From Candidatus Gillettellia adelgis (lineage in GTDB: Bacteria > Pseudomonadota > Gammaproteobacteria > Enterobacterales > Enterobacteriaceae), in NCBI GenBank assembly GCA_020541285.1, contig CP047043.1, positions 1,116,001 through 1,180,000 of the forward strand: DNA of 64,000 nucleotides, written 5' to 3'. Below, piece by piece: positions 1 through 12,960 of the stretch; the stretch's first letter is position 1; each line of letters starts with the position of its first letter. Below the pieces are notes generated by a model. It was given only the letters and a program-made list of their open reading frames with translations. It had not been told where the DNA came from and did no database searches. A program made the translations under genes and the position numbers.

Positions 1-151
1 TGGATTGAATGTTAACTATGTACTAGATGTTTTGAGTGTTCTTAAATGCAAAAATGTGCATCTGCTAATCACTCATTCAGCATCGAGCGTACAAATTGTA
101 GATAGTAGCAACCAAACAACGACTTACATTATTATGCCGATGCGTCTATAA
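1..151 (+). CDS. dnaN: DNA polymerase III beta sliding clamp, C-terminal end (partial)
   Basis: This is the last 49 codons and stop of the beta clamp, the ring that tethers DNA polymerase III to its template. The 5' part lies outside the window. Reading from base 2, the translation runs through NVNYVLDVLSVLKCKNV and ends in YIIMPMRL, which matches the C-terminus of enterobacterial DnaN (ending VVMPMRL) almost residue for residue. The next intact gene is gyrB, with a degraded recF between them, so the dnaN-recF-gyrB order of enterobacteria is preserved. Identity is certain; nothing can be said about the missing N-terminal domains. Confidence 0.95.
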   Translation, partial: GLNVNYVLDVLSVLKCKNVHLLITHSASSVQIVDSSNQTTTYIIMPMRL

Positions 152-154
152 TCA

Positions 155-830
155 ACACTAAAACTTTTCATAGCTAGCTTAATGAGATACGTTTATAGTC
201 CTCGTGTGTACTAAACATGCTACGACGACTGCTACGTAGTGTTTTCAACAATAATCAACATACTACTTAATGATTAGAAATCATCGCATATTTTAATATA
301 TTCGTTGTACTAAAACACTTTACAATGCAATTTTATATCTTCTGTCTACCAGAAAGATCAAAACTTACCAAATCATCATACGCTTCTTTATACTCAAAAT
401 AATTAAGTATATAACCTAAATGATTCAATTTTCAAAACGCTTCAATACAGCATATTCTTAAAATTTTCTGCCAATAAAATACCTCGGGCATAAAAAACAA
501 CTAACACCTATATAATTTAAAGTATGAAGAGTATATACTCTATCAAGAATATATAAAAGTCTGCTATATTCACGATGCTATCACGTCATTAAACACTTTA
601 TGATTATATAATTAATTAACATTATTAATATGCATCTTGCTTTTAGTACACGGAAAATTCCTAACCTAGTAAATGTGGTGGTATTACTTATATCGGCTCG
701 ATACGTATACATTTACACTAAAGATATGAGTGATGTTTCTATGGTTGTCCAATTACTTAAAAGGCAGATATATCTAAATTTTCTGGAATCATATACGCTC
801 AATAAGTTACTGATTTAACTTGTAAAAGAA
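155..830 (+). pseudogene. recF: recF relic between dnaN and gyrB
   Basis: Enterobacteria have recF (recombination mediator ATPase) here. No open frame of that size exists. At 684-790 the conceptual translation reads VVVLLISARYV, then DMSD, then a segment ending KRQI. These align in order with the RecF C-terminus (VFVSAISAEHV, DMSD, ending EKGKI). Just after dnaN the frame STLKLFIASL resembles the RecF N-terminus SLTRLLIRDF. The spacer is about 750 bases against about 1,070 for recF, so part has been deleted. The assignment rests on synteny plus the C-terminal match; the middle is not readable. Confidence 0.65.
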
Positions 831-894
831 CAATATATTTTACATAGCACAAGCTAAAACAGCAGCTCAACCATAACACTAAAAAAATAAGTGA

Positions 895-3318
<2,424 letters not shown>

Positions 3319-3799
3319 AAAATATATCGCTTATATCAACTCTCATGCCAACTAGCTTGACGAAAACATCAGCATGGTCGAAACACACTAAATTTTAAGT
3401 TAATATTTATCATCCATTCAAATCAGTCACTACTAATATATCGAAATTGCAGCTATAATAACCCCTTGCGCCACGCGCCAAATACTTCGTTGTATTCCGC
3501 AATAAGGGTTAAACTGCCATCTAAGCTACAATTTGACGACTATCTAACTCTCTAAATGTAGGTTTAGGCTAATTGCAATTGTAATCTTTTTTATATATTA
3601 CAATACAAGAGCTGCATGAAGACGCAGAACATGAACTATCATTCTGTATGCTCAGCATTAGAAGTAATAGAATATTATCTATACGATTTAATGCTATTCT
3701 ACCTATATAGATATAGCAGAGAGACTCAGTTTTTAACTGTTCTCCGCAGTGCATTACCCCACTAGTTTAAGATCACTAGTCCTGATAAAATTCAAGCAT

Positions 3800-4270
3800 C
3801 TTCAACCATTATCAGCATACATGCGGAAGACTATTGCATATTATTGGTATTTTAATTAGTTAGATAGTTCAGCCGCTAGGGCGAAGTCTACGTGAAGTAG
3901 ACTTTAAGTATCAACACTTGCAATAACGGACATCAAACGGTGACATTTTAAGTTTTTTAACCTACTTCGCTATAATGTTAATATCTATTACCCCATACAC
4001 GTGTATACTACCCGTAACGATTAATATAGCGTATGCCTTTAAGAAACCCTTAGGCTACAGGGGCTTCTTTACACCTCAGTATATTACTGTATATCTAATT
4101 TACGCTTAGTATAAAGATTAATATTGAGAAAGTGTTAGAGTGTATTATTGATTATCATACCGCTATATGTATCAAAAGATTGAAAAGTATACAATACAGA
4201 TTGTATGATCAGTCATCTTCCTTTAATATCAAAAAAAAATCTATTTTCTATATTAGAAGTATTAACCGTC
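3800..4270 (+). pseudogene. yceD: Possible yceD (23S rRNA accumulation protein) relic
   Basis: Enterobacteria place yceD directly before rpmF. In the 150 bases before rpmF the plus-strand translation VLECIIDYHTAIC resembles the YceD segment ALPVVPVHDSEHC in spacing, and a later segment PLISKKK resembles the YceD end VLASLKRK. Stops and frame changes interrupt it, and the upstream part is not recognisable. The call depends mainly on position and is tentative. Confidence 0.3.
4041..4070 (+). terminator. Terminator-like hairpin
   Basis: The arms AAGAAACCC and GGGGCTTCTTT can pair around a loop of about 10 bases, giving a GC-containing stem flanked by A- and T-rich arms, as in an intrinsic terminator. 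It could work on either strand. It lies 720 bases after gyrB and within the area where yceD would have been, so it may be a leftover. Confidence 0.35.
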
Positions 4271-4291
4271 AGTAATTAAGGAATAAGGTCT

Positions 4292-4468
4292 ATGGCCGTA
4301 CAACAAAATAAACCAACTCGCTCTAAACGTGGTATGCGTCGTTCATTTGATGCACTAACTACTACCACATTATCTATTGACTCAACTTCTGGTGAAACGC
4401 ATCGTCGCCATCACCTTACTGCAGACGGCTTCTATTGTGGCCGAAAAGTTATCAATAAAGCTATGTAG
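4292..4468 (+). CDS. rpmF: 50S ribosomal protein L32
   Basis: Small protein of the large ribosomal subunit. The 58-residue product begins [18 protein letters not shown] and ends [18 protein letters not shown], almost identical to E. coli L32 (57 residues). A good ribosome-binding site, AAGGAATAAGG, precedes the ATG. In enterobacteria rpmF is followed by plsX and fabH; here plsX is a relic, so rpmF stands alone about 1.2 kb before fabH. Confidence 0.97.
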   Translation: MAVQQNKPTRSKRGMRRSFDALTTTTLSIDSTSGETHRRHHLTADGFYCGRKVINKAM

Positions 4469-4472
4469 AAAT

Positions 4473-5470
4473 ACCACTGATATTTAATTACAGCATAAGA
4501 TCATAGGAAAAAATTTTAATCCTTGTGTGATAGCGTCTGTTGCATTGCAAATATGCGCTTTGAATATATCGATTATCTTACTATTATTCAGTGTCGTATC
4601 TTTCTTGTATTGAAAAAGACCGTGAAAAACTGGTTTTTATAAAAAACTATACGTCATACACGCGTAGTTGCTAATTGCGCGTAATATCTAATCTTTATAA
4701 AAGATTTCGGCTAAGTACAATGCATCACATGATATTATAATATAGTAGATTCATAAGGACTAATAAAACAACGTGAGTACAGACAATGCCATAGTATTAA
4801 TAGAGTAAACAAAGTGATCAATCAAACTGTTAGACGTTAACTGTACAATATGAATGCAACAATTAACTAGCTGCAAAATAATACTACACTATTAGGTTTT
4901 TAGCTCATATCATATCTAACACTACAATACTAAAACAAGTCATAGTAACGACACAAGAAGCCATTAGAATGCTTTTATCTTATATCACCTAATTAAATAT
5001 TAATAATAAAAACCAGCAGACTAGACTAAATCTATACTATTACCTATAAATTTAACAATATAATCTATAATCAATGATACTAAAAGTATTAAAGACACCA
5101 CTGAATATCCAGTAAAAGAAATAATAATAAAACTATCGAGCCTCGTATTCTTAAGTGAATTCATCGTACATCTAAAGTATTCATGTTATAGAAAAATAAT
5201 AAATAGCAGATCTTAAAAATCATATGCTAGTCAGTGATTACAGTGAACAAAAAAATAAAATATAGGAAACTTACAGTATGCAAGAATGTACTTACTAATA
5301 CACTAATGTGCACGTTCTAAGTAATTTCACCCTAAAACCACAGTAGGTATACTCAGAGTATACTTATCACTACTACATCATCTACAGATAAGACACATAA
5401 GTCTAATAATTAAAATACGAAACCCTTGATTTTAGACGCAGGTGGTAAATTAATTTAATCATCTGCATTT
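4473..5470 (+). pseudogene. plsX: plsX (phosphate acyltransferase) relic
   Basis: Sits exactly where plsX belongs, between rpmF and fabH. From base 4503 the conceptual translation IGKNFNPCVIASVALQ aligns without gaps to PlsX MGGDFGPSVTVPAALQ, and the continuing ALN...ILLLF matches ALN...LTLLLV. Near 5425-5450 the peptide ILDAGGK resembles the C-terminal ELLDGGK. In between there are many stops and frameshifts. The relic is about 70 bases shorter than the intact gene. PlsX makes acyl-phosphate from acyl-ACP for phospholipid synthesis, so this route is lost at this locus. Confidence 0.75.
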
Positions 5471-5641
5471 CTGCCAAATAATAGCGTATATCTATTAAAA
5501 TTAGACAACACGGTAATTAAACACCACGATGCAAACTTGCACATATTTATAATTGTAAATGAACAGGTTATACAACAGAAAGTTACTGATAATCTTACTG
5601 TCCGCCTTCAAGCTACATTACTTAAGAGTGACTGATTGTAC

Positions 5642-6595
5642 ATGTATACAAAGATTCTTGGTACGGGGAGTTATTTACCCGTAAACGTGCGTACGAATGC
5701 TGATCTAGAAAAAATGGTAAATACCTCTGACGACTGGATTGTTACACGAACCGGTATTCGTGAACGCCGGATTGCTACTGCTCATGAAACCGTAGTGACA
5801 ATGGGTTGTCAAGCAGCCGAAAAAGCTTTAGAAATGACTGATATAGCAAAAACAGATATTGGGCTAATCGTAGTAGCAACTACCACGTCAACCCATGCGT
5901 TTCCTAGTACTGCTTGTCTAATACAACAACTTCTAGGCATTAAAGCATGTGCTGCATTTGATTTAGCAGCAGCCTGCGCTGGCTTTACCTACGCACTTAG
6001 TGTAGCCGATCAGTACATAAAAAATGGCGCGGTCAAGTATGCGTTAGTAATTGGTGTAGATATTTTATCACAAACACTAAACCCTAAAGATCGGGGTACC
6101 CTTATTCTATTCGGTGATGGTGCAGGTGCAGTAGTACTTGGCACCTCTAAAACAATAGGGATAATGTCAACCCATCTTCATGCGGATGGCAATTATAGTA
6201 GTCTATTGACTTTGCCTTTTAAGGATCGTCAGGATAAAAAAAAACCAGCCTATATTACTATGGTAGGTAATGAAGTATTCAAGATTGCAGTGACTGAACT
6301 TGTTAATATCGTCGATGAAACCCTACAAACTAATAATCTAGAACGCAGTTCACTGGATTGGCTGGTACCACATCAAGCCAACCTACGCATTATCAGTGCT
6401 ACAGCAAAAAAACTAGGTATGACCATGGATAAAGTAATCGTGACGCTTGAGCGTCATGGTAATACCAGTGCCGCCTCCGTGCCCGTAGCATTAGATGAAG
6501 CAGTGCGCGATGGACGTATTCAACGTGGTCAATTAGTGCTGTTGGAAGCCTTTGGTGGCGGTTTTACTTGGGGATCGGCATTGATTAAGTTCTAA
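5642..6595 (+). CDS. fabH: 3-oxoacyl-ACP synthase III
   Basis: Catalyses the first condensation of fatty-acid synthesis, acetyl-CoA with malonyl-ACP. The chosen ATG gives [13 protein letters not shown] and 317 residues, exactly the E. coli length; a TTG two codons upstream is in frame but less likely. The catalytic triad is present: Cys112 (AAACAGFTY), His244 (VPHQANLRI) and Asn274 (RHGNTSAAS). The C-terminal [10 protein letters not shown] is intact. It is followed 20 bases later by fabD in the usual fabH-fabD-fabG-acpP order. Codon-level conservation suggests a functional gene even though the neighbours plsX and fabF are dead. Confidence 0.97.
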   Translation: MYTKILGTGSYLPVNVRTNADLEKMVNTSDDWIVTRTGIRERRIATAHETVVTMGCQAAEKALEMTDIAKTDIGLIVVATTTSTHAFPSTACLIQQLLGIKACAAFDLAAACAGFTYALSVADQYIKNGAVKYALVIGVDILSQTLNPKDRGTLILFGDGAGAVVLGTSKTIGIMSTHLHADGNYSSLLTLPFKDRQDKKKPAYITMVGNEVFKIAVTELVNIVDETLQTNNLERSSLDWLVPHQANLRIISATAKKLGMTMDKVIVTLERHGNTSAASVPVALDEAVRDGRIQRGQLVLLEAFGGGFTWGSALIKF

Positions 6596-6615
6596 TTTTA
6601 TAGGAAAAAAATAAA

Positions 6616-7545
6616 ATGACACAGTGTGCTTTTGTTTTTCCGGGCCAAGGCTCACAGAGCCTTGGCATGTTATCAGAGTTAGCGATACGATTTCCGATTG
6701 TTAAAACAATCTTTAGTGAAGCTTCGGCCATTCTCAGATATGACTTATGGCGCTTAGTGCAACAAGGCCCAATTGAAAAACTCAATCAAACCTGGCATAC
6801 ACAACCAGCATTATTATCTGCCTCAGTAGCAATCTTCCGAATCTGGCAAGATGAGGGCGGTAAAGCCCCACTTTTAATGGCTGGCCACAGTCTAGGTGAA
6901 TACTCAGCACTAGTGTGCGCTGGTGTCCTAGACTTTAACGCAGCAATCTATTTAGTAGGGCTACGTGGAAAATTGATGCAAGAAGCAGTACCAGTAGGTA
7001 CTGGTAGTGCCTATGCTATTATAGGACTATGCGCTGCAAAAATCATTCAAGCGTGCAAAATGGCAGCTCAAGGACAAATAGTTTCCCCGGTTAATTTTAA
7101 CTCTCCAGTTCAGTTAGTTATCGCTGGACACACAGCAGCAGTTGAGCGTGCAGTTGCCATTTGTAAGACGGCGGGCGCAAAACGTGCGGTACCACTGTCA
7201 GTCAGCGTACCGTCACACTGTTCTCTCATGATACCAGTGGCTAATAAGATGGCAGATGCGCTACATGAAGTTTCTTTTAACAGTCCACAAGTACCGGTTG
7301 TAAATAATGTTGATGTACGCATTGAGAATAGTCCCGATGCGATCCGCAATGCTCTAGTACGTCAACTTTATAGTCCAGTTCGCTGGAGTGAAAGCATTGA
7401 ATTTATTGCATCACAAGGAGTTACGTTATTGCTAGAAATCGGTCCGGGCAAAGTTTTAAGCGGCTTGACTAAGCATATTATTAAAATTCTAACAGCAATA
7501 TCTGTAAATGATCCTGCTAGTCTTTTAGTAGCGCTTAAACAATAA
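6616..7545 (+). CDS. fabD: Malonyl-CoA:ACP transacylase
   Basis: Transfers malonyl from CoA to acyl carrier protein, supplying FabH and the elongating condensing enzymes. It is 309 residues, as in E. coli. The N-terminal FPGQGSQ motif, the nucleophile Ser92 in AGHSLGEYSAL and His201 in PSHCSLM are present. An AGGAAAAAAAT ribosome-binding stretch precedes the ATG. It is 12 bases from fabG, so the two are probably cotranscribed. Confidence 0.97.
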   Translation: MTQCAFVFPGQGSQSLGMLSELAIRFPIVKTIFSEASAILRYDLWRLVQQGPIEKLNQTWHTQPALLSASVAIFRIWQDEGGKAPLLMAGHSLGEYSALVCAGVLDFNAAIYLVGLRGKLMQEAVPVGTGSAYAIIGLCAAKIIQACKMAAQGQIVSPVNFNSPVQLVIAGHTAAVERAVAICKTAGAKRAVPLSVSVPSHCSLMIPVANKMADALHEVSFNSPQVPVVNNVDVRIENSPDAIRNALVRQLYSPVRWSESIEFIASQGVTLLLEIGPGKVLSGLTKHIIKILTAISVNDPASLLVALKQ

Positions 7546-7557
7546 AAGAGGCATATA

Positions 7558-8295
7558 ATGAATTTTGACGGTAAAGTTGTTTTAGTCACTGGTGCAAGCC
7601 GTGGTATTGGTCGAGCTATCATAGAAGCATTTTTAGCATATAATGCAAAAATAATTGGTACTGCAACTAGCAAAAGCGGTACTCAGATCATTAATGATTC
7701 TCTTAAAGGGGGGCACGGAAAAGGATTCATCTTAAATGTGGTTAACACACAATCTATCGACAGTGTTGTAAACGCGATTAATTCTGAATTTGGTGAAATA
7801 GATATTTTAGTAAATAATGCAGGTATTACACGTGATAATTTATTAATACGCATGAAAGATGATGCTTGGCAGGAAATTTTACATACAAATCTAACTGCAA
7901 TATTCCGTCTATCAAAATTAGTAATACGCGATATGATAAAAAAACGGTTTGGCCGTATTATCAGTATAGGTTCTGTTGTTGGTAGTATGGGAAATGCAGG
8001 ACAGACAAATTATTCGGCAGCAAAAGCGGGTTTAATTGGTTTTAGTAAATCTTTGGCTCGCGAAGTTGCATCACGTGGTATCACCGTTAATGTTATAGCA
8101 CCTGGCTTTATTGAAACCGACATAACACGAGCGTTGACATGCGATCAACGAGCTAGCATTTTATCATCCATTCCAGCTAATCGATTAGGTCACGCACAAG
8201 AAATTGCTAGCGCTGTTCTATTCTTTGCCTCTGATGAGGCCAGTTATATTACTGGTGAAACACTACATGTAAATGGTGGTATGTACATGATATAA
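7558..8295 (+). CDS. fabG: 3-oxoacyl-ACP reductase
   Basis: NADPH-dependent reductase of the fatty-acid elongation cycle, short-chain dehydrogenase family. It is 245 residues (E. coli 244). The cofactor motif TGASRGIG is at residues 11-18, NNAG at 86-89, and the catalytic Ser139, Tyr152 and Lys156 (NYSAAK) are all present. The C-terminal YITGETLHVNGGMYM is typical. The start follows AAAAGAGGC. It lies between fabD and acpP. Confidence 0.97.
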   Translation: MNFDGKVVLVTGASRGIGRAIIEAFLAYNAKIIGTATSKSGTQIINDSLKGGHGKGFILNVVNTQSIDSVVNAINSEFGEIDILVNNAGITRDNLLIRMKDDAWQEILHTNLTAIFRLSKLVIRDMIKKRFGRIISIGSVVGSMGNAGQTNYSAAKAGLIGFSKSLAREVASRGITVNVIAPGFIETDITRALTCDQRASILSSIPANRLGHAQEIASAVLFFASDEASYITGETLHVNGGMYMI

Positions 8296-8443
8296 AAATA
8301 TAAAATATTTACATTATCTAAGGTAAAATCGAAAATAATATAAATCGTAGGTTAATCAGCCGAGATTAAGTTGCATATTTCTCAACATTTTATACACTAC
8401 AAAAACCATCGCGAAAGCGAGTTTTGACAGGAAATGTAAGAAC

Positions 8444-8683
8444 ATGAGCACTATCGAGGAACGCGTTAAGAAGATCATTGTTGAACAGTTAGGTGTTAAA
8501 CAAGAGGAAGTATTAAATAACGTTTCTTTCGTTGAAGATCTAGGCGCTGATTCTCTTGACACCGTCGAGTTGGTAATGGCATTGGAAGAAGAATTTAATA
8601 CTGAAATTCCAGATGAAGAAGCTGAAAAGATTACTACTGTGCAAGCGGCTATTGATTTTATCAATAACACTAGCCAGCAGTAG
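8444..8683 (+). CDS. acpP: Acyl carrier protein
   Basis: Carries the growing acyl chain on a phosphopantetheine arm. The 79-residue acidic protein contains the attachment site Ser37 in [13 protein letters not shown] and is nearly identical to E. coli AcpP. It lies 148 bases after fabG and is followed not by fabF but by a fabF relic. The gene must receive its substrates from enzymes at other loci for elongation, since no intact FabF-type synthase is in this window. Confidence 0.97.
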   Translation: MSTIEERVKKIIVEQLGVKQEEVLNNVSFVEDLGADSLDTVELVMALEEEFNTEIPDEEAEKITTVQAAIDFINNTSQQ

Positions 8684-8737
8684 ACACCGCGCTAGGTGGT
8701 GGTCCTTGTATCACCTGGGTTCATCTATTTTAAAATT

Positions 8738-10002
8738 AATCTCTCCCTCCTGAGAGGGAGAACCTATCTAGCATTTAGTATCTCAAAAAATAAACATGTG
8801 TATTGTTCTTTAAAAACACATCTAATATACAATATTCTTTTTATCGATTCACTTAATATCGCGGTAATCAACGATCTTAATAAAATTGGTTATATAAAAT
8901 TTCCAGTGGAATAAATTATGAAATGAGGAGTATTTACTCTTATAAATGTACATAAGAGAACTATTTATATCCATGTATGATGCGTTTGATAATATATAAA
9001 ACTATAAAGAATAAGCCTCTGAAGACCAGCTAAATTACATCTCCGTTCCATAGTTGCTATTGATTTTGAAATAAATTATTTGAGTTTTATAGAAAAATTT
9101 AAATTAATTAACGAATTGAAGATAATGAAATTGGTCTATTTTATTATTTATAATCGCGTATATCCTAAAACGTGCATAATAAAAAAGAATATTTATGTAG
9201 CCCTGTATATTGCTGTCGCGACTACTTATCCTTAACGGTTTAGAATCTGCTTATTGTTACATCTGCATTACTTTTTATCACAGTACAAATGTACTTATCA
9301 TCAGTCAAGAAAAACAATATTTTATTAAATATGCGTGGCTATTAATATGAATACATGTATCTGCACACCATCAACACCCGTAAGATAGCGTCATCTTTAT
9401 TGAAGATACGTATTATAAGAAGTTTTGCTTCATGATAGCACTGATATACTTTTTTTTAAAAGTACACATTGAATTCACTGCAGAATACATAGAGATATAA
9501 AATAATAGTTTTATTCTTAGTATATATACTACAAGGTATTGAAATATATTTCAGTATTTAAAATATACCTTCTATATTATTGATTGTACTTCCTTATAAA
9601 AGGAATTTTGTAGTTATCAATACACACTGGTTAAGGTAATTAATAATAATCACTGTATTTATGCTAGCAACAACTTATCTTATAGCACACGAACCGCCTA
9701 AATTTTTTATTTAAAATATTTTTTATACGATCCTTGTTCATATTATTGACAACTTAGTTTCTTTACGCTTCTTCGAAAAAACCTTGCTGACTCTAACTTT
9801 ATCTAACATAACTGCCTAATGTACACTATCTGATAAACCGTATCCTACAAACTAAGTGACACGGTATTCATATTAATGTATTTTCAAAAACTAAGAATAC
9901 TATGTTAATTATAGTGCTTTTCCTCATTTCGCGTAATATATCCTGTGTTTCATTTATCCGTTTTTTTGATTTTAATATTAATCACTTATTTTATTCGTCA
10001 TG
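8738..10002 (+). pseudogene. fabF: fabF (3-oxoacyl-ACP synthase II) relic
   Basis: Follows acpP, where enterobacteria have fabF. The frame at 8790-8870 reads HVYCSLKTHLIYNILFIDSL, aligning with TVESTWKALLAG...GISLIDHF of FabF. At 8974-9030 DAFDNI then ASEDQL aligns with DAFIQY then AMQDSGL. At 9944-9990 CFIYPFF...SLI aligns with the C-terminal CNSFGFGG...SLI. The span, about 1,265 bases, fits the 1,240 of an intact fabF. Many stops interrupt it. The small open frame at 8696-8914 is part of this relic, not a gene. Confidence 0.7.
8742..8761 (+). terminator. Perfect 8-bp hairpin after acpP
   Basis: TCTCCCTC pairs perfectly with GAGGGAGA around a CTGA tetraloop, 58 bases after the acpP stop. 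It is by far the most GC-rich palindrome in this spacer. No U-run follows on the plus strand, so it could protect the 3' end of the acpP transcript or be a weak terminator. It falls on the start of the fabF relic. Confidence 0.4.
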
Positions 10003-11635
10003 ATTTCGCTGTATTTATTCTTTTATAAAGATAAAACCTGTATGATTTATAAATAAACTATATTGCTAATTTTCTCTGTCTAATAGTTGGTAGACAACAC
10101 TTAATTGTCACCATTAATATCAATATTAAAAAAAGAGCATTTTAAGATTTTTCGCATATAACGTATCTATCCTGCAAGTTAATAGCGTTAATGAATCACT
10201 ATTCGTACGCATTACTACTATAACTTCAGCGACAAATCTAGTACTCAGTCTAGTGTAAGTATTACTCGTGTATATTTTACATATCTTATATACTAAAACA
10301 CGATGTATATTAACCGTTTTTACTTACCTTTGACGTTGAATGTTAGATCTAGCTAACGCGGATATTTAAAAAACACTTCATAAAATTATATATTACTACC
10401 ATCTTTATTAAAATTTTTTATATAATTACTATAGATGTAATGCAATTAACGCTAAATTCTTTACTGTTAAAAGTCATCATGCATGCTCAGCAACAGGTTT
10501 TTACCAAAACAAAAATATACTGTAGCAGTAGTGATACACCCCTTGTGGAATAAAACAAAAAATTCAAGTAACAATGTCTTCTTTGCTGCTCATTTATTAT
10601 TTTTTTCGTTGTCTAATCAATTCATGAATAAATTTGGAAAAGTAAATAGTGAATTGCTATATTTGTTTCTAAAATATAATTTGATATCAGTTTTGCAATA
10701 ATGATACATTGTTCCATTAAAATGTTACATACGTCTTACCTTATCGAACATATAATTCTAATTATAATAAATTAACGACATTATTAAAAACATTGTATAT
10801 ACAGAATATTGTATACGTTATATTAAAAAAATTAACAGATTCATAATTTTCTATATGGTGAATACTCTCCTCTATTTCCACTATGCAATTTTTTCCATTG
10901 ACCCGTTACTATATTTTTATATCTATTTTTTCATGTAAACCTTTAATAATAGAATAACTTACTGTTTGTCGCCCTTATATCATTTTATAGAATTCTAGGA
11001 ATATTTATCGTCTGTTACACGTTGTTTATATAGAAATAAGAAATTTCTATACCTAAAATTATTATAGTACAACAATTAAGTTGTTCCTAAATACAACGGT
11101 TAATACTACCGCATTAATTAATCATCTTAATAATAGTTAATATATGCCAATTAAGATTTTCCTAAAATATTTCATACGCTAGCAGCGTTCTATTTATTTG
11201 AGCGCGTTTCTTAACGCAATATCTTTTAAGCAAAATTCTTCCAGTGCTATTTCCTTATCTACGATGAATTAATAACTTTTAACGTTATAAATTACCCCCT
11301 GATGACATATTTAGCGCTTTAATTAACATAGTGAATTATGGATGCGGCTAAAATGAGACAGCATTCTTGATTATTTTCAGCAACATAGGATCTTTAAATA
11401 TTAATACTTTTATAAGAATAAGTATAGTTACCAGAAAAACCATTTGGATCAATATTTTTGTATTAAGTTACTTCGATCCTGTTGCTAGTACAATTGATTA
11501 CAGTGTATATTAATTATTACCTACAATAAGTAGTCATGAAGATACTGCTATGAACACTATTGAAGGTTTCATTAGTCCCACAACTATTTATATATGCATG
11601 TTACTAACAAGCGTATCAGTTGAAGAAGAGTAACA
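10003..11635. other. Long AT-rich spacer with no recognisable gene
   Basis: Enterobacteria have pabC, mltG and tmk after fabF. I see no convincing match to these here. The 72-codon open frame at 10483-10701 has no family resemblance and no ribosome-binding site. Confidence 0.6.
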
Positions 11636-12211
11636 TTAGTAGTAAGAGTGCTTGCCTCGACGATGCTCAGTCAAATCGCATACACTTTTCAGCTCTGGGA
11701 AATTTAGTAATAGTTCTTTTTCTATCTTATCCTTTAGTGTAATGTTAATCATAGAGCAGCCGTTACAGCCACCACTAAACTCTAAGATTGCTTGGTTATC
11801 ATTAGTAATTTCCATTAAAGTAACTCGACCGCCATGGTTAGCTAAATTCGGATTAATCTGCGATTGCAGTAAGTATTTAACACGTTCTATTAACGGCGCA
11901 GTGTCATCTATTTTGCATATTTTGGCGTGTGGTGCTTTTAACGTTAACTGTGAACCTAGTTGATCAGCGATGAAATCAATTTCAGAATCCTCTAAATATG
12001 GTTTACTGTGTTCATCAATAAAAATAGATAGTTTTTCAAACTTCAGTTCCGTGTCTGTTGCTTCTACTGTATGGAGTGGACAGTAAGAGACGCCACATTC
12101 CGCCGTTGGTGTACCTGGGTTCATTATAAATACACGTATTTGTGTATATTTATCTTGTTTTTCAAGCAATTTAGAAAAATGCTCTTGTGCAACATCTGTT
12201 ATGCGAATCAT
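11636..12211 (-). CDS. nfuA: Fe-S cluster carrier protein NfuA
   Basis: Scaffold/carrier that delivers 4Fe-4S clusters to apoproteins. It is 191 residues, the E. coli length. The N-terminal degenerate A-type domain covers about residues 1-95 and the C-terminal Nfu domain carries the cluster-binding Cys149 and Cys152 in GGCNGCSM. The tail RRGKHSYY is conserved. It stands alone: the gene that normally precedes it, gntX, is a relic at 12280-12960. Retention fits with Fe-S dependent enzymes needed by the host partnership. Confidence 0.97.
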   Translation of the reverse strand: MIRITDVAQEHFSKLLEKQDKYTQIRVFIMNPGTPTAECGVSYCPLHTVEATDTELKFEKLSIFIDEHSKPYLEDSEIDFIADQLGSQLTLKAPHAKICKIDDTAPLIERVKYLLQSQINPNLANHGGRVTLMEITNDNQAILEFSGGCNGCSMINITLKDKIEKELLLNFPELKSVCDLTEHRRGKHSYY

Positions 12212-12279
12212 AACATTAACTCAATAGTTAACTTTAAAAGTTACTGTAGTATAATTACACTACATCCGATGCTATAGAA

Positions 12280-12960
12280 ATACAACGTGTAGAAAACATA
12301 TCCTGTTTGTATTGACTTATCCTTTTAATAAAATATGACCATCATTTTTACTATTCTAGCGTTTCCCATAGTGGTCAAAGCATTAATAGAATAATGCATT
12401 GATCTATGGTATTTATGATAAATAAAATTGCGCAGACCGTAATATCTACGGAAAACTATACCAACGTAATAAAAAACGTTTACTACCTAACTGAGGTATG
12501 ACTCTTTACCTTCGCCCCCTATAGATAAACTCAGAATTAATAGATGGACTATGTAACATACCTTTAAAACTCTAAGCAAACCTTAGATTCATGTGAATTT
12601 TATTCAAAACTATACAAATGATAAATATTGATATGTAAAAATTTTCGATCAAAACGTTTAGTGTAAACTGCAAAATACATTATTAACCTTAACATTTAGC
12701 TTTAAAAAAATTCATCTAACTCTATACATCATAGCATACTATGCTACGTAATAGAGGGTATAATAAAAGACTAAAAAGCTATTATAGCTTTAATGTCTAA
12801 CGTACTATATGACTGCAAAAGTTAATACACTTACAACATAATATCTGACGACATAACTTCGATAAAGCTTTGTTGTAGTGGCGATTATGAAAGTGTAAAT
12901 AAATTTACAAGCCAGATACTAAGATTCTGATTCAACACGATCATGTAAAACTGATGTACT
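12280..12960 (-). pseudogene. gntX: gntX (ComF family) relic
   Basis: Enterobacteria have gntX directly upstream of nfuA on the same strand. Minus-strand translation gives SIQTGYVFYTL just upstream of nfuA, aligning with the GntX C-terminus AVQVWCLCRTL. About 35 codons earlier INALTTMGNARIV aligns with the phosphoribosyltransferase loop VDDVVTTGSTVAE. Frameshifts separate the pieces. The N-terminal half is not readable; its limit is set from the normal gene length. Confidence 0.5.

Larger units (their letters stand above)
3319..4291. other. Non-coding spacer gyrB-rpmF with degraded DNA
   Basis: No intact gene. The minus-strand frame around 3457-3531 reads SLDGSLTLIAEYNEVFGAWR then KGLL and a stop, which looks like the end of a former gene that I cannot name. 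A hairpin lies at 4041-4070. The last part before rpmF, where enterobacteria have yceD, gives a weak match to the end of that protein. Confidence 0.6.

Noticed and set aside
630-818. 62-codon open frame as a gene
   Set aside because: Its residues align with the RecF C-terminus, and the start has no support.
8696-8914. 72-codon open frame after acpP as a gene
   Set aside because: It aligns with the N-terminal part of FabF and is part of the relic.
10483-10701. 72-codon open frame in the acpP-nfuA spacer
   Set aside because: No family resemblance and no ribosome-binding site.
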